Of a DNA stretch of 64,000 bases, positions 43,425 to 56,479 are shown piece by piece. Under the pieces are notes generated by a model, which ran no database searches, had not been told where the DNA came from, and saw nothing but the letters and a program-made list of their open reading frames with translations. The stretch is from Coriaria nepalensis (Eukaryota; Streptophyta; Magnoliopsida; Cucurbitales; Coriariaceae). Within the stretch, counting starts at the first letter, position 1, and each line of letters starts with the position of its first letter. Position numbers and translations under genes: made by a program. The stretch spans positions 4,369,501 to 4,433,500 of the forward strand of contig CP114486.1 in the NCBI GenBank assembly GCA_027186245.1. The letters run 5' to 3'.

Positions 43425-46400
43425 ATGATGGCTAACCGAGGTAAAATGGCAGCTTCATAGTTTTTCCTTTTCATTTATTTTTTCCCGAGAAAATTTTCCT
43501 TTGTCCTTTCTCCTTCTGAAGTTCTCGTTTGCGGACAGATTGTGGAGGAGACGATCATCTTTACACGGAGCTATGGAAAGCTTGTGCAGGCCCACTCGTT
43601 GATATTCCTATTGCAAGGGAGATGGTCTACTACTTTCCTCAAGGACACATGGAACAAGTAATATTCTGAGCTCTTTTGTTTTTGTTTTTCCCCAGAAGAA
43701 TTTAGCTGTTTGTTTCGGTAGAAAATGATTTTTTCAGGGGAAAATGTTAAAAAGGGTTGAGGTTTGTGGATCGATGGGGGTGTGTTGAGCATTTATGGTA
43801 TACTATAAAAATTTCTTTTTTGGGCGTGCTTTTTTCATCTCGATTCAAATTGAATATTAATATTTTTGGGTTTGTAGTTAGAGGCATCAACAAATCAGGT
43901 GCTGAATCAGAAACTTCCTGATTTTAAGCTTCCTTCCAAGATTTCATGTCGAGTAGTAAACGCTCGGCTGATGGTATTTCTTCTCTTTCCGATCCTTTAA
44001 ATTTTAGTTTCCTGGTATATCATATTCTGTCTTCTTTTCTCTTCCATTTCGTCCCTGCATTTTTTTTTTCTCAGCTACCAAACAAATCTTCAGCTAACTG
44101 TTGTAATTTGTTAGTTGGATGTACTTATGTATCATTTTTCAAATTTTCAGGCAGAGCAGGAAACAGATGAAGTTTATGCACAGATAACTTTATTGCCGGA
44201 GCCAGCTGTACGAACTCTTTGTTTCCGATCTTAATGTCTGTGAAGATATGGACTGCTTATAGATTTGTTGGATATTTGCTAAATTCATTTATTGTGCTTT
44301 GAAATATCCAGAAACCTGAGCCTACAAATCATGATTCATGTGTTTCTGAACCTCCAAGGCCAAAAATTCACTCATTTTGTAAGGTCTTAACTGCTTCTGA
44401 TACTAGTACCCATGGTGGGTTTTCTGTACTCCGCAAGCATGCCACTGAATGCCTTCCTCCCCTGGTATTTTCTTCCTTCTCTCCTTTTTCCTTCATATTC
44501 AGTCACTTGACCTTACATTCAATTGTTTTGATGGGTGGATTTTGTTTCAGGACATGACCCAGCCAACTCCAATACAAGAACTGGTAGCCAAGGATCTTCA
44601 TGGTTATGAGTGGCGATTCAAACATATTTTTAGAGGTGAAGAATTCTAACTCTCTCTCCACCCCTTTTCCATTGATGTACTTTCTTTTTTGCACATGAGT
44701 AATCAGTAGTTAATGTATCACTGATAATAGGTCAACCACGGAGGCACTTGCTAACAACTGGATGGAGCACATTTGTTACTTCTAAGAGATTAGTTGCAGG
44801 GGATTCTTTTGTATTCCTGAGGTATGCTCTCTGACTGTATTTTTGAATATTTTTCTTTTTCTTTGAGAAACTATAGGAAATTGTTATATAACGTATAAGG
44901 TTGTATTAAACTTCCATGATACAAATTTAATTATTGTGGTACTTAGGGGAGAAAATGGGGATTTACGTGTTGGAGTGAGACGTCAAGCTTGTCAAAAGAG
45001 CAGTATGCCTTCATCTGTAATTTCAAGTCAAAGCATGCACGTAGGAGTGCTCGCTACTGCATCGCATGCTGTTTCGTCCCAAACAATGTTTGTAGTTTAT
45101 TATAAGCCAAGGTAATAATTTTTATATGTGTTTAGTTTGAATAATTTTGTTGGGTTTTACGGTCTAACCTGTCTGTGCCTTTTTATTCCCTTCAAAATAA
45201 TCAGGACAAGCCAATTTATCATAAGCTTGAAGAAATACTCCGAAGCTGTCAACAATAAGTTTTCTGTCGGTTCAAAATTCAAGATGAGGTTTGAAGGGGA
45301 GGATTCTCCAGAAAGAAGGTATAAAACAGATGAAAAACTCTCACATAGTATTTTGTTTCCTTTCAGTAGGTATATTGTCACTTTACTTTCTTGTTTCATT
45401 ACATTGACTAGGTTTTCAGGCACTATAGTTGGGGTTGAAGACATGTCTTCCAACTGGGCTGATTCGAAATGGAGATCTTTGAAAGTAACCTACTTGTGAA
45501 CCTTAGCCTATTGCCCCTACATTTTAACTAGAACTTCTCTGATTAATTATATTGACCAATTATATTGACACCTCTTTTCCCCATTCTTCTTCCGTCCAGG
45601 TTCAATGGGATGAACCAGCCTCTATTTCAAGACCTGATAGGGTTTCACCTTGGGAGATAGAACCCTTTGTGGCTGCTTCTGCTCCTAACTTAGCTCAACC
45701 AGTTTTGGTAAAGAGCAAAAGGCCTCGGCAACCCTTTGAAAATCCTGCCCTTGGTGAGAACCATTTTGTTCTATTTTTATGCTAACATGATTGAATTGCC
45801 CTTAGCAAAATGGTTATGTTCTAACAACTGTTTTCTTTCTGGATCATAGATTCTAGTAATTCAACTCCATCACCTCTTTGGAACTCTGTATTGACTCAAC
45901 CTCATGATAGACCACAACTGAGCAATGTTACAGCTGAAAGCAAAAGAAATGGAAATCATAGCCTGTGGCATCATATGCAGACAGATAACTCCATGAACAG
46001 CAACTCTTTTTCAAGGAATCAAAATGATGGGTCCTGGTTATCATCACCACCCCCCCATGCAAATGGTTCTCAACATCTTTTTCTTGATATGACTGAAGAT
46101 AATAAAAGTGTTCCTGCATGGTCTGTGTCTGCTTTTTCAGCATATTCTACCACCCAATCATCAAAACCGAACAATGACCCCATCATGATTCCTGACCCTG
46201 TGGAAAAAGGGAAGAAAACTGAGATGCCTACTAGTTGTAGATTGTTTGGTATTGAGCTGATTAATAATCCTACACGTACTCCCCCTACTTCTGAAAAAGC
46301 CTGTGCTCATCCAATACTTATGTCTAGTGACAGCAGTGAAGGGAATGCCAGTAACCTGTCAATTGCTGATTCTGATAAAAAGTCGGACTTTTTAAAGGGT

Positions 46401-46997
46401 TCTAAAGAGAGAAATACAAGTGTATTACAGGTATCTCCAAAAGATATCCAAAGCAACCAAAATTGCTCTAGCAATGCCAGAAGCCGCACCAAGGTACTGA
46501 AAAGGGTCAAAATTATAACACCAATGGCTTAAAAGTCTTTAGTTCTTTAGCTAATATCTCTACCTCCTCTCTACTCCAAAAGGTACAAATGCAAGGGATG
46601 GCTGTGGGTCGAGCTGTGGACCTAACAATGTTGGAAGGGTATGATCAACTTGTTGATGAACTGGAGAAGTTGTTTGATATCAAGGGACAGCTTCGGCCAC
46701 GTGACAAGTGGGACATTGTATTTACTGATGATGAAGGGGACACAACGCTCATGGGAGATTATCCTTGGCAGTGAGTATTTGTCTGCCATTGTTTAATGCA
46801 TATAGGATACGATTCAAATTTTAATCCTGGTTCCTTTTTTTTTTCTTTGTGCATCTTTGTTTTGCAGTGAATTCTGTGATATGGTTAGAAGAATATTTAT
46901 ACGTTCGAGCCATGATATGAAGAAGATGAGTTCGGTGCCCATGTCGTCTATAGAAGGTGAATTCACTGTAAAAAGCGCAGAGCTTGCTGAAATTTGA
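43425..46997 (+). CDS. ARF9: Auxin response factor, ARF9-like
   Basis: A nuclear transcription factor binding TGTCTC-type auxin response elements. Fourteen exons: 43425-43440, 43539-43657, 43878-43973, 44151-44207, 44312-44464, 44551-44635, 44731-44821, 44947-45111, 45205-45318, 45412-45484, 45600-45753, 45850-46493, 46583-46770, 46868-46997. They give 694 residues. The B3 DNA-binding domain is at about 116-218 ([20 protein letters not shown]) and is flanked by the dimerisation domain. The ARF domain follows ([13 protein letters not shown] to WEIEPF). The middle region is Ser/Asn/Pro-rich rather than Gln-rich, as in repressor-type ARFs. A PB1 domain starts near 590 ([14 protein letters not shown]) with TDDEGD. 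The clade call rests on [16 protein letters not shown] and [20 protein letters not shown]. Tandem ATGs occur at 43425 and 43428. The C-terminal tail after PB1 is short. Confidence 0.95.
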
Positions 46998-48960
46998 AAC
47001 AGTTTTAACCCCCTTTTTTTTTTAATGGGTTCTGAAGCATTGTCTTCTGCTGTTTGTTTTGTGGGGAAAGGTGTGGGTTGGGGTTCGTAGAATATGGTCA
47101 AGACGAAAGTTTGGTATTGCTAAAAATGGCCAATTCGTGGCTTGGGTTTTTTTTTTTTTTTTTTTTTAAAGTAAACTGGACGTTGACTGGATATGAATTG
47201 ACTTTGAATGTTTGAAGGTCGTAAAAGTTAAGACACCCTCCTCCTTTTTGGAACAGTCAAAGGTTAGGATGATAATCTGGTAAGAATTTATGGCTCTGAT
47301 TTGTGGGCGAAGAGGCCTTTGTGGTATAGCCTTCGTTTCTGACTCAGTTCTTGTACATATTTTAAAGCATTTTTATATATTAATGGAATCTTTGGTCTTG
47401 TTGCGACACTGACATGAAGTCAATGTACCTACCTTGCTTCATTGCTAGATTTTGCTCTTAATAAATAACTATATAGACATCTTTTTATCAAAATATTTTT
47501 GGGGTGTTCAGTATTTCAACTATATTTAAAATTGATACATATTAAGATAATATATGCGGTGATCTCACATAAGGATTTTTCATTTCTATATTCTCTTCTT
47601 TTTCGGCCAGACATTATTTCTATTAAAGTCATGCAGTAAAGGCAAGAAATTCTCCTACTAATAGGGCACGTCGTCTCTTAGGGTTTTTCGGTTGAAGTAC
47701 TTACATTCTTCATATTTTAGCGTTAAGATATTGGTCGACCGGTCCTCAGACGGTCGGTGAGAAGTTGTGTTCTTCATTTCAAAATCCCGTTCAATTCGAT
47801 TTTCCTCTTCCTCTCCCAACTTTAACCTGAAGCGGAGCTCGTTTTCCTCTTATGCTTATCCGATATCTTCTTCAACCCTCTAACGATTTCTTCATCAATG
47901 ATCACCTTCCTCCTTAATTGACTTAACTTGTAGTTTCCCCTCTTCTTCTTCGGGATTCTGAACAAATGCGCTTTTTCCCCTTACGTACGTTCCTCAAACC
48001 CTAGACGCATTGCAGGTTATCTTTACACTGATTTTGCTATTTTCGCTGTTTGAGGTAAAGATATATAGTATAATGAATCTAAAGGTGTATTGATTATTTA
48101 TTTTCTGGAAATACTGATCTTTAGCACGATTTGTAGGTTTCTTCAGTATTCATGCTGGTGATTCTAATTTTACATACATCTTAATTTAATTTGGTGTACT
48201 CAAAGGTAGCATGTTTCACTGCCTTCTCCAGTACACACTCTTACATGATTAAATTAGACAATCAAATTTCTGACATGAAATTTCTATAATTTGTCTGTAT
48301 TGCAATCTCTATGAATCCAGTCTCGGTAAATTTGTTATAAACTACATCATAAACAATGAGAAAGCCAATCTTTTTCAAACTAGAACCATTCTCCTCCGTC
48401 CATCCATGGAAGAATAAGAGAATTATAATAACAATCCAAGAAAAATGAAAGAAAAGAGAGTGATGTTAATCATGAAGTCTACCCAACTGAGAGAGGTAGA
48501 AAAGAGGACACATTCAATTTCAAAACAAAACGTAAATGAAAGAAATAAAGTTGGAGTCTTACAGATCAAGAACCATTCAAATTCAAAACAAAATGTAGAG
48601 CATAATTGAGATTGGGAAAGACACGTAGATAGATCATCATATGCATCAACTATCAGAAAAAAGAACCTGAACCCATCCATCATACCATATGAGCAAGTAG
48701 ATATACCATAAACAATCACTAATCTAGTACGGTCACGATAATAGTAGAAAAGGCCAAAAGCGTAATAATGTACAAACAAGTTTCGAAAGGAAAAATATAG
48801 AAATATAGAAATATAGAAATATAGAAATAAATAAATCATTACTATCATTACAGTAGCTGTAATGAACAAGACAAATTAATAAACAAACAAAAAAAAGATA
48901 ATATACGAATATAATAAAAATAGATAGAAAGAATCTTCTTACCTGTCCACTCATTTTTTT
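46998..48960. other. ARF9 3' region and spacer before the CslG array
   Basis: The ARF9 3' untranslated region probably reaches about 47450. A GC-richer pyrimidine-rich patch at 47690-48020 with an aaaccctaga motif looks like a leader without a gene body. An 8-mer (ATAGAAAT) is repeated about four times at 48794-48828. Minus-strand frames at 48423-48954 are low-complexity and are not supported. Confidence 0.5.
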
Positions 48961-49000
48961 GCCACGTGTTAGTCAAATTTTGACATCTTACACGTGTGCC
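48961..49000 (+). promoter_or_regulatory. G-box/W-box module upstream of CslG copy A
   Basis: Two CACGTG cores (48963-48968 and 48991-48996) flank a direct TTGAC (about 48980-48984) and an inverted one (gtcaa, about 48972-48976). The module ends about 100 bases before the ATG at 49099. G-boxes bind bHLH/bZIP factors and TTGAC is the WRKY core; function here is inferred from motif only. Confidence 0.5.
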
Positions 49001-49098
49001 ATCTCCAGCTGAAAACTATCCAATCTCCAATAATTGGACCCCCTATGTTTTATCATCATATTAGCTACGCTTATTCGCTTAAGCAACTACCAAGAACC

Positions 49099-51979
49099 AT
49101 GGAGGCTGAGATCGCCCGCAGCCAAAGCACCACCACAAAAGATGGCGCCCCTCGTCTTCACACTCTCCACTCCTCTCGCCTCACCACCTTCAACCGTGTC
49201 TTCGCATTAATTTACACTCTTGCCATCCTAGCCTTATTCTATCACCATGCACTCACAATCTTCCACTCCACCACCTACTCCTCCTTCTTCATCTCTCTCT
49301 CTTTACTCTTCTCCGATCTCGTTCTAGCCTTCATGTGGGCCACCACCCAATCTTTTCGCATGAACCCGGTTCATCGTGAAGAATCACTGGACGATATTGA
49401 AATGGTTTTGAGCAACGAAGATTCCGATAATTTCCCACCGCTGGATGTGTTCATATGCACGGCGGATCCGTACAAGGAGCCGCCTATTAGTGTGGTGAAC
49501 ACGGCTTTATCAATCATGGCTTATGATTATCCGGCTGAGAAGATTTCTGTTTATGTGTCGGATGATGGCGGCTCAGCTATGACTCTCTTTGCTTTCATGG
49601 AAGCAGCTAAGTTTGCTACCCATTGGCTACCTTTTTGTAGGGAGAACGACGTCGTAGATAGGAATCCAGATGTATTTTTTGCTTCCAGTCAGAGTTGCAC
49701 CTCTGAAGCAGAGAAGATTAAGGTACATACATATACGTATATATATGCATGATATGATCTCATAAGAGAAATTCTGGTACGAATCATTTTTAATAGTATA
49801 TTGATTTATTTTAATAATATATATACATATTATTTTTACATTCTCACATCATAAAATATATTAAATTCGTAAATAGTTAAAATAAATCGATTCATAGTAA
49901 ATACAGTTTGTTTCGATCTTGAATACATAATAAATTGTTTAGAAAGAATCAAATCTTTTAATATCGTATAATAAATAGTTCATAACGATATTATACCAGT
50001 GATTATCGATGATTAGTAGAAAGTATAAGAAAAATGATATCTAACCTAAAAGTAAGTAAGTATAATGAATAAATTTAGATATTGGTACATTGAAAGCATA
50101 ACGATGAAGGGAATTGATGTCTTACATAGCATTGTGAATTTGGTGTCGGAGACCAGGACTACACGAACACCCGCTTGTAATTTACCCTAGATTTAATTAT
50201 AATTATAATGAAATATAATTATATATATATATATATATAGATCATGATTAGTATACCGCTCATTAAGTTTAATTTATCAAAAAAAAAAAAAAATCATATT
50301 ATTTAAAATAATATCTTTAAACTTAATTCGAGATCTTCCAAATATGTCTATAAATTGAATTACAAATTTACAGATATCATATGAAAGCATGAAAATGAAG
50401 ATCGATAATGTTATGGAGAGAGGCAGAGTTGGCGACGAGTACATCATCGATGAACGATATCGTATGGCATTCAACAAATGGGACCATAACTTCACCCGTC
50501 AAAATCATCCCACAGTTATTGAGGTTTGTTTTTTTACTTTCCTTTTTCTTTTATTTTATTTATTTTTTATTTATTTATTTTTAAAATTTATTTCAATTTA
50601 CTCACGCCTTACTAAAAATATAAATAAATAAATAAAATAAAATAAAATAAAATAAAATAAAATAAAATAAAATAAAATAAAATAAAATAAAATAAAATAA
50701 AATAAAAAAACAATATTTTCATACATTTAATGAATACAAAATTTTATAGGTTTTATTGGAGAAGAATAAAGAGAGAGATGTTATGGGCCACGTTATTCCA
50801 AATCTCATTTATGTTTCTCGACAAAAAAGTAAGACTTCCCACCATCATTTCAAAGCCGGTGCACTAAATGTCCTGGTAATGAAAATTATAAAATACACTA
50901 AATTGATTTTTTGTATATATATATATATATATATTTATTATTATTTTTTTTCCTTTTTTTTCGAAATGTCGTGAAGTTGAGAGTGTCAGCTGTGATGACG
51001 AACGCACCAATAATTCTGACCCAAGATTGTGACATGTACTCTAACGATCCCAAAACAGTAAAACGTGTTCTATGCTACATGTCGGATCCAAAGGTTAGAA
51101 ACAGCGATTTAGGGTATGTTCAATTTCCTCAGAGATATCATGGGATTAACAAGAGCGACATCTACGGCTCTGAGATGAAGCGTTTGTTCATAGCAAACCC
51201 GAGTGGAATGGATGGGCTATCAGGCCCATGTTATGTTGGGACAGGGTGTTTTTTCTTCCGACGGGTGTTCTACGGAAGCCCATCAACTTTTCAGTCCCCA
51301 GGACTACCTGAACTAGGCCCGAATCATATTGTGGACAAGACCATTCAATCTAAAGAAACTTTAGAGATGGCACATCATGTTGCTGGCTCTGAGTTTGAGA
51401 GTAGCACCAACTGGGGGTCAAAGGTATATGCGTAAACATTAGTTGACTTGGGTTTCTTTAATGACTGTTTGGGCCCAAAGGTAACATGTAATTTTTGGAA
51501 TGTGACAAACTTAACAGGTGGGCTTTAGATATGGAACAATCGTTGAGGACTATTACACGGGATATCGGCTACATTGCGAGGGGTGGAAGTCCATCCTTTG
51601 CAATCCTGAGAGGGCAGCATTTTATGGTGATATACCTATAAACCTTGATGATATGTTGAGTCAAATTAAGAGATGGGCCATAGGCTTCTTGGAGGTGGGC
51701 TCCTCTAAATATAGCCCAATAACATTCGGTATTGAGCGTATGGGTCCACTCATGGGCCTTGCATTTGGTCATTATTCATTTTGGCTCATTTGGTTCATTC
51801 CTACAACTGTCTATTCCTTCATCCCCCCGTTAGCCCTCTTTGCTGGGGTCCCTATCTTTCCCAAGGTAAATAAATTTTAAATTAAGCTTATATATTATTT
51901 AAATTATTTATTTATTTTAAATTATGTGATATATTTTTACCCTAAAGTAATTATAAATCTCTAAATTTACTCATCCTTC

Positions 51980-52014
<35 letters not shown>

Positions 52015-52643
52015 TTCAACTGTTACGTGACTTGATACAAGTAGTTATTTATATAATATTGGTAAAATAATGGGAAATTTGATAATCACAGATTTCGGAA
52101 CGATGGTTCTTCTTGTTTGCATTCCTTTTTGTGGGTGCATATGGACAAGATTTACTCGACTTTGTAGTGTACGGCGGCACGTTCCAAAAATGGTGGAATG
52201 ATCAGAGAATGTGGATAATTAGAGGGCTCTCGAGCTACATGTTTGGGTCAACTGAGTTCTTACTAAAGTCCTTGAACATTTCGTCTGCATTTGGTTTCAA
52301 TGTAACAAGCAAAGTAGTTGACGACGAACAGAGCAAAAGATATGACCAAGAGATGTTCGAGTTTGGAGTGGCATCGCCGTTGTTTGTTCCATTCACCACG
52401 GCGGCGGTAATCAATCTGGTCGCCTTTGTAAGTGGGTTTGTGCAAATTATGAGAGGAGATGGAGAAATATTAGAAGGGCTTTTCGGGCAGACGGTTCTAG
52501 CTGGTTTTGGAGTTGTTAATAGTTGGCCAATTTATGAAGCTATAGTCTTAAGGAGTGATAAAGGACGGATCCCTTTCAAAATCACTGTCATCTCTCTATT
52601 TCTTTCGTCGGTTCTCTTTTCCGTAGCATCTCTTGCTGTGTGA
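49099..52643 (+). CDS. CSLG: Cellulose synthase-like G (CslG/CslM) glycosyltransferase, copy A
   Basis: A GT2-family membrane glycosyltransferase. Six exons, 49099-49722, 50374-50523, 50750-50875, 50977-51423, 51518-51865 and 52092-52643, give 748 residues. Two N-terminal membrane helices lie near 33-52 and 61-80. The substrate-binding and catalytic aspartates are in VSDDGG (155-156), DCD (317-319) and VEDYYTGYR (458-466), followed by QIKRW (498-502). The C-terminus has several membrane helices. The plant-conserved and class-specific regions of true CesA, and the RING finger, are absent. The clade includes triterpenoid glucuronosyltransferases of saponin synthesis (soybean CSyGT, spinach SOAP5). 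Whether this copy makes saponins or wall polymers is not shown by the sequence. First and best ATG in the MEAEI context shared with copy C. Confidence 0.94.
50631..50707. repeat. AAAAT pentanucleotide microsatellite in CslG-A intron 2
   Basis: About fifteen units of AAAAT, ending some 40 bases before the exon 3 acceptor. Confidence 0.9.
51980..52014. repeat. ATT microsatellite in CslG-A intron 5
   Basis: About eleven TTA units within the last intron. Confidence 0.85.
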
Positions 52644-53341
52644 AGGGCAACAATCTCATTCCTCGACACGTCGTTAGATTTAGGAAAGAGGAAGTGGACC
52701 AGGAGTTGAGTGTCGGCTGATCCCCCCTTGAAATTTCAGGACAGTGATTCTTTTCAAGCGAGTGTGAACGTTAGGAGGCAATCAACAACGAAGATAATAA
52801 AACTTGATTATAGATATTATTAGTATTTTTATTATATCTTTAATATATTTATCTTTTAATTAGATTAATTTATCGGTATTAGAACTCCATAGTTCTAAAT
52901 AGTAATAAATGTAGAAGAAACGTTTATGAATGAAGGAATAAGGTAATTTAATAAATTACTTAGTTATTCATAATTTCTATTCCAATCTTTTACCGTAAGG
53001 AATTAGTAAAAAATTGAAGGATTCAACATAAGAATGGTAGCTAAATAGTAAATACGCTCCACTTTTCCATAGACAAACATATTATGAGTCTATGGCAGTA
53101 TATTCAATACACCTATTTATTTTTAATTTTAATTATTATAATTTATAAATAATTTACAAAAAAAATAAAGGAGTACGTTCGGGCCTTAACAACTCGTGCG
53201 ACCACGACACATATATAACTCGTTTATTGTGCTTATGCCATGCCATGTTGGCACATTTTGCCACCTCTACTGGTGGCCAATACAATAGAGTTTAGAGCCC
53301 ACCATTATCATCAATTAGTTAGCTATAAATTTACGCACTTC
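52644..53341. other. Spacer between CslG copies A and B
   Basis: Copy A 3' region, then AT-rich spacer. There is no gene and no CACGTG box of the kind seen upstream of copies A and C. Confidence 0.5.
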
Positions 53342-53982
53342 ATAGAGGCTGATATCAGCCACTGACACACTGCAGCCGCCACCATAAAAGACGACGCCTC
53401 CCGTTGTCTTGACAGTGTCCACTCCTCTCACCTCACGACCTTCAACCGAATATTCGCAATAAGTTACACTTTTTCCATCCTAGCCCTATTCTATCACCAT
53501 GCACTCACAATATTCCACTCCACGGTTCCATTTCCTTCCTTCTTTGTCTCTTTCTTTACTCCTCTCCGATCTCATTCTCGCCTTCATGTGGGCTAACTTA
53601 CAATCTTTTCGTATGAGCCCGGTTTATCCTAAAGAATCGATGGATAACATTGGGAATCTATTCACGAACAAAGAACATGATTTTGATCATTTCCCTCTAT
53701 TGGTTATGTTCATATGCACGGCGGATCTGTGCAAGGAGCCGCCAATTAATGTGGTGAACACAGCTTTATCAGTCATGGCTTATGATTATCCGACTGCAAA
53801 GATTTCGATTTATGTGTCAGACGATGGCGGCTCGGCTATGAATCTCTTTGCTTTCATTGAAGCCACTAAGTTTGCTCGCCATTGGTTGCCTTTTTGTAGG
53901 GAAAACGACATTGTGGATAGGAATCTAGATGTCTTTTTTTTCTTCCAATCAGAGTTACACCTTTGAAGCCGAGAAAATTAAG
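53342..53982 (+). pseudogene. CslG copy B, solitary mutated first exon
   Basis: Aligns by eye over its whole length with exon 1 of copies A and C. The start codon is ATA instead of ATG (53342), there is an in-frame TGA after about seven codons, and a frameshift lies near 53530. After it the frame 53499-53966 is recognisable ([44 protein letters not shown]). A further shift occurs near the end (FFFFQSELHL). The exon ends with the same AAG|GTATAT donor at 53982. Exons 2-6 are missing; the DNA beyond is an inverted gypsy remnant. Confidence 0.92.
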
Positions 53983-54059
53983 GTATATATAGAGAAGATA
54001 TATATAGGTGGAGAATATTATACAATAATTACATAATAAATAAGATATTATTTTCATAA

Positions 54060-56450
54060 AACTATATTGACTATTACTACGTTAGCCACCTATTTCGGGG
54101 ATTAAACTTCTCTGATGGATTCGACCCCTAATAATTTCTCGACTTCTTCTGCCATAACAACATTCCGCTCTTCATTGAACTTTCGACGTTTTTCCAAACT
54201 AGCTTAGCCTTGGCCTTGAGCCCCAACTTGTAAACGATAACCTCTTTGGGAATCTCTTAAAGGTTCGAAGTCTTCCAAGCAAAGACATCAAGATTTTCTT
54301 CCAAGGTCGGAATCACCAAGCCCGTGTTTGCTCCCTGCAAGCCATTTCTGACAATCAGCTTCTTTTCGTCTTTCACAATGACCTCCCTTAAAGGTTCGGC
54401 GGATGAGGGTCAAGCAGTGTAACTTCCTTCTATCATGTGGACAATTTGAAATTTTCATTTTAGAGACATCACATAGCATTCTCTTGCTTTCTTTTGACAC
54501 CCTTTCGCGATGCCGATGCCATCTGAAGTAAGTAACTTCATAGCGAGGGGTCTGGTGGATACCATTATTCCCATGTTGTTCACTATAGGTTAGCCAAGCA
54601 AAACATTATATGCTAAAGGTATATCAACGATTAGGAAATTTACCATGACTATCTTTTACCGTAGTTCTTTGCATACAGTCCTGGGTAGTGTGATGGATGA
54701 CCCCTTCAGGTATTACTTCGGTTCTAGAAAAGCCATTTAAAGGTGTGCGACCGGATTCAATGAGGCATATATGATTCTCATCTTTTAGAAGGCCAAACTG
54801 GTGATCACATCCATAAAGCTCCTTGTGTCAACTAATACTCGGTGCACTTTCAACGTGGTAATATTAGTTATGATGACCAGCACATCATTGTGGGGGAATA
54901 CAATTCCTTCTTTATCTTCTTTGTCGAAGGTGATATCTAGTACCAGTTGAGGCGCTTAGGTTGACCCTATGGTAAACACCTCGAAACGAGCAGTTTAGAT
55001 CTATTTCCTCCTTTGGCTTTTTGAGTCACCTCCCTCTGATCCTCCGACGATGAAGTGTATTTCTTTGGTATGACCCTGACCTCCTTCTGTACTTTGTCGC
55101 CCTAGATCCTCCCATATCTTTTTCAGGCAATCTGATTCTCTGTCCACGAATTCTTACAACTCCTTATTCTGTATTCGTTCCTCGATTACATTTTTCAGCT
55201 GATAGTAATCAGAGGTTCGGTGTTCTACATCACCATGGAAGCAGCAGTGCAATGATTTGTCTCTTAAATTTTGATTTCCTCGGAGAGGAGGTGGCTTTTT
55301 GAACATATTTTGCCATTTATATTTTAGATATATAACCTCTCAGTCTACAATTAGAGGGGTCAATCTTTCTAGCAGCCGCTTCTACTCTTTCTCGGGGGTC
55401 TTCCTCTTTTTCTCTTCATTTTTTTGGCTTTTGAGAGTTAGAATCTGAGGTTTGAGCAATTGCCCCTTATAGCCTTCAGCTGAGTTTCATATACCTTGTA
55501 TGCTACTCCAATTTTCTAAGCGATCTCTACTTCCCCGGTGTAAGTTACTGCATGCTTCTTTCCGATGGTGTTGATGAATTTTTTACTGATTGTTCTCCCT
55601 AGGAAAACGTGCATGACCCTTTGATCAGTCAACCTATCCATCTTTTGTACTTCATGATCGAACCTTTCGATAAAGTCCAACAAATTCTCTCCTAACCTCT
55701 ACTTAATTGTGTTGAGGCTGATGAGGGGCAGCTTAGCTTTCGTGGCTTCTGAAAAGTTAGCTATGAATAATGTTTTTAGTTCAAAAAAAGAATATACCGA
55801 TCTTGGGGTCAATACTCTGTGCCAGTCCATTATTTACCCTACGAGAGTTATTTGGAAGGATTGACAGACTACCACCTCAGACATTCCACTTAATCGCAAT
55901 TAGGTCATATATGCCTCAATATGGTCTCTGAGGTCTGTTAACCCATCGTATATGGAGTGCTTTGAACATCTTTGGGATTTAAGCCTCTAGGATTTTTTTG
56001 GTAAAAGGGTTATTTATATCCATATAAAAGGGTGTGATTTCTCCATTTGTTGCCGAAGTTAGTTCCGAAATCCTCTTCTTTAACTCGGCTTTCTTGGCTT
56101 TAGCTTTTTAAAGCTTCTCCTGGAGCCTTTCCTCTGCGGTCATGTCTCCCACATCATTTCTGGTGAAGCTGACCCCTTCGTCCCTTTGCTCATTTATCAT
56201 CGGCGCTCTGAAGTTAGGAGTGTGGGCTATTCTAAACTATGCTTGCATCTGGCTTAAGAGTCTCCGAAGTGATTCTACATGACTTTCGACAATGCCAGAG
56301 ATGCAGGCTATTTTCCGAGCCTCAATTCTCCCTTCCTTAGTCTCAGGCTTATATAAGAGGGATGCTTTTGGAGCTATCCACTGACCTTTCCTGATTGAAG
56401 TTAGTTGTTGTCTTCGACATGTTCCTTAGTTTTTTTTTCTTGGAATTAAT
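54060..56450 (-). mobile_element. Degraded Ty3/gypsy retrotransposon internal region
   Basis: Minus-strand homology appears in the expected gag-pol order. Gag pieces lie at about 56160-55480: a charged coiled-coil stretch, then a piece containing HIEAYMTQLRLSG. A protease-like piece lies at about 54880-54780 (TLKVHRVLVDTRSFMDVI, with DTR where active enzymes have D-S/T-G). The start of the reverse transcriptase lies at about 54210-54100 (FNEERNVVMAEEVEKLLGV). Many stops and frameshifts interrupt it, and the polymerase catalytic core, RNase H and integrase are missing. It lies directly after CslG copy B exon 1, so it probably contributed to the loss of that gene's remainder. Confidence 0.7.
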
Positions 56451-56479
56451 CGGATGAAGCTTCTATCGTTCTCACAGAG

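Noticed and set aside
48423..48954. Two overlapping minus-strand frames rich in Phe, Tyr and Leu
   Set aside because: Composed of AT-rich repeat sequence, including a tandem 8-mer; hydrophobic appearance is compositional.
54288..54500. A 70-codon minus-strand frame in the gypsy remnant
   Set aside because: Out of register with the recognisable protease and RT pieces; a remnant frame, not a gene.
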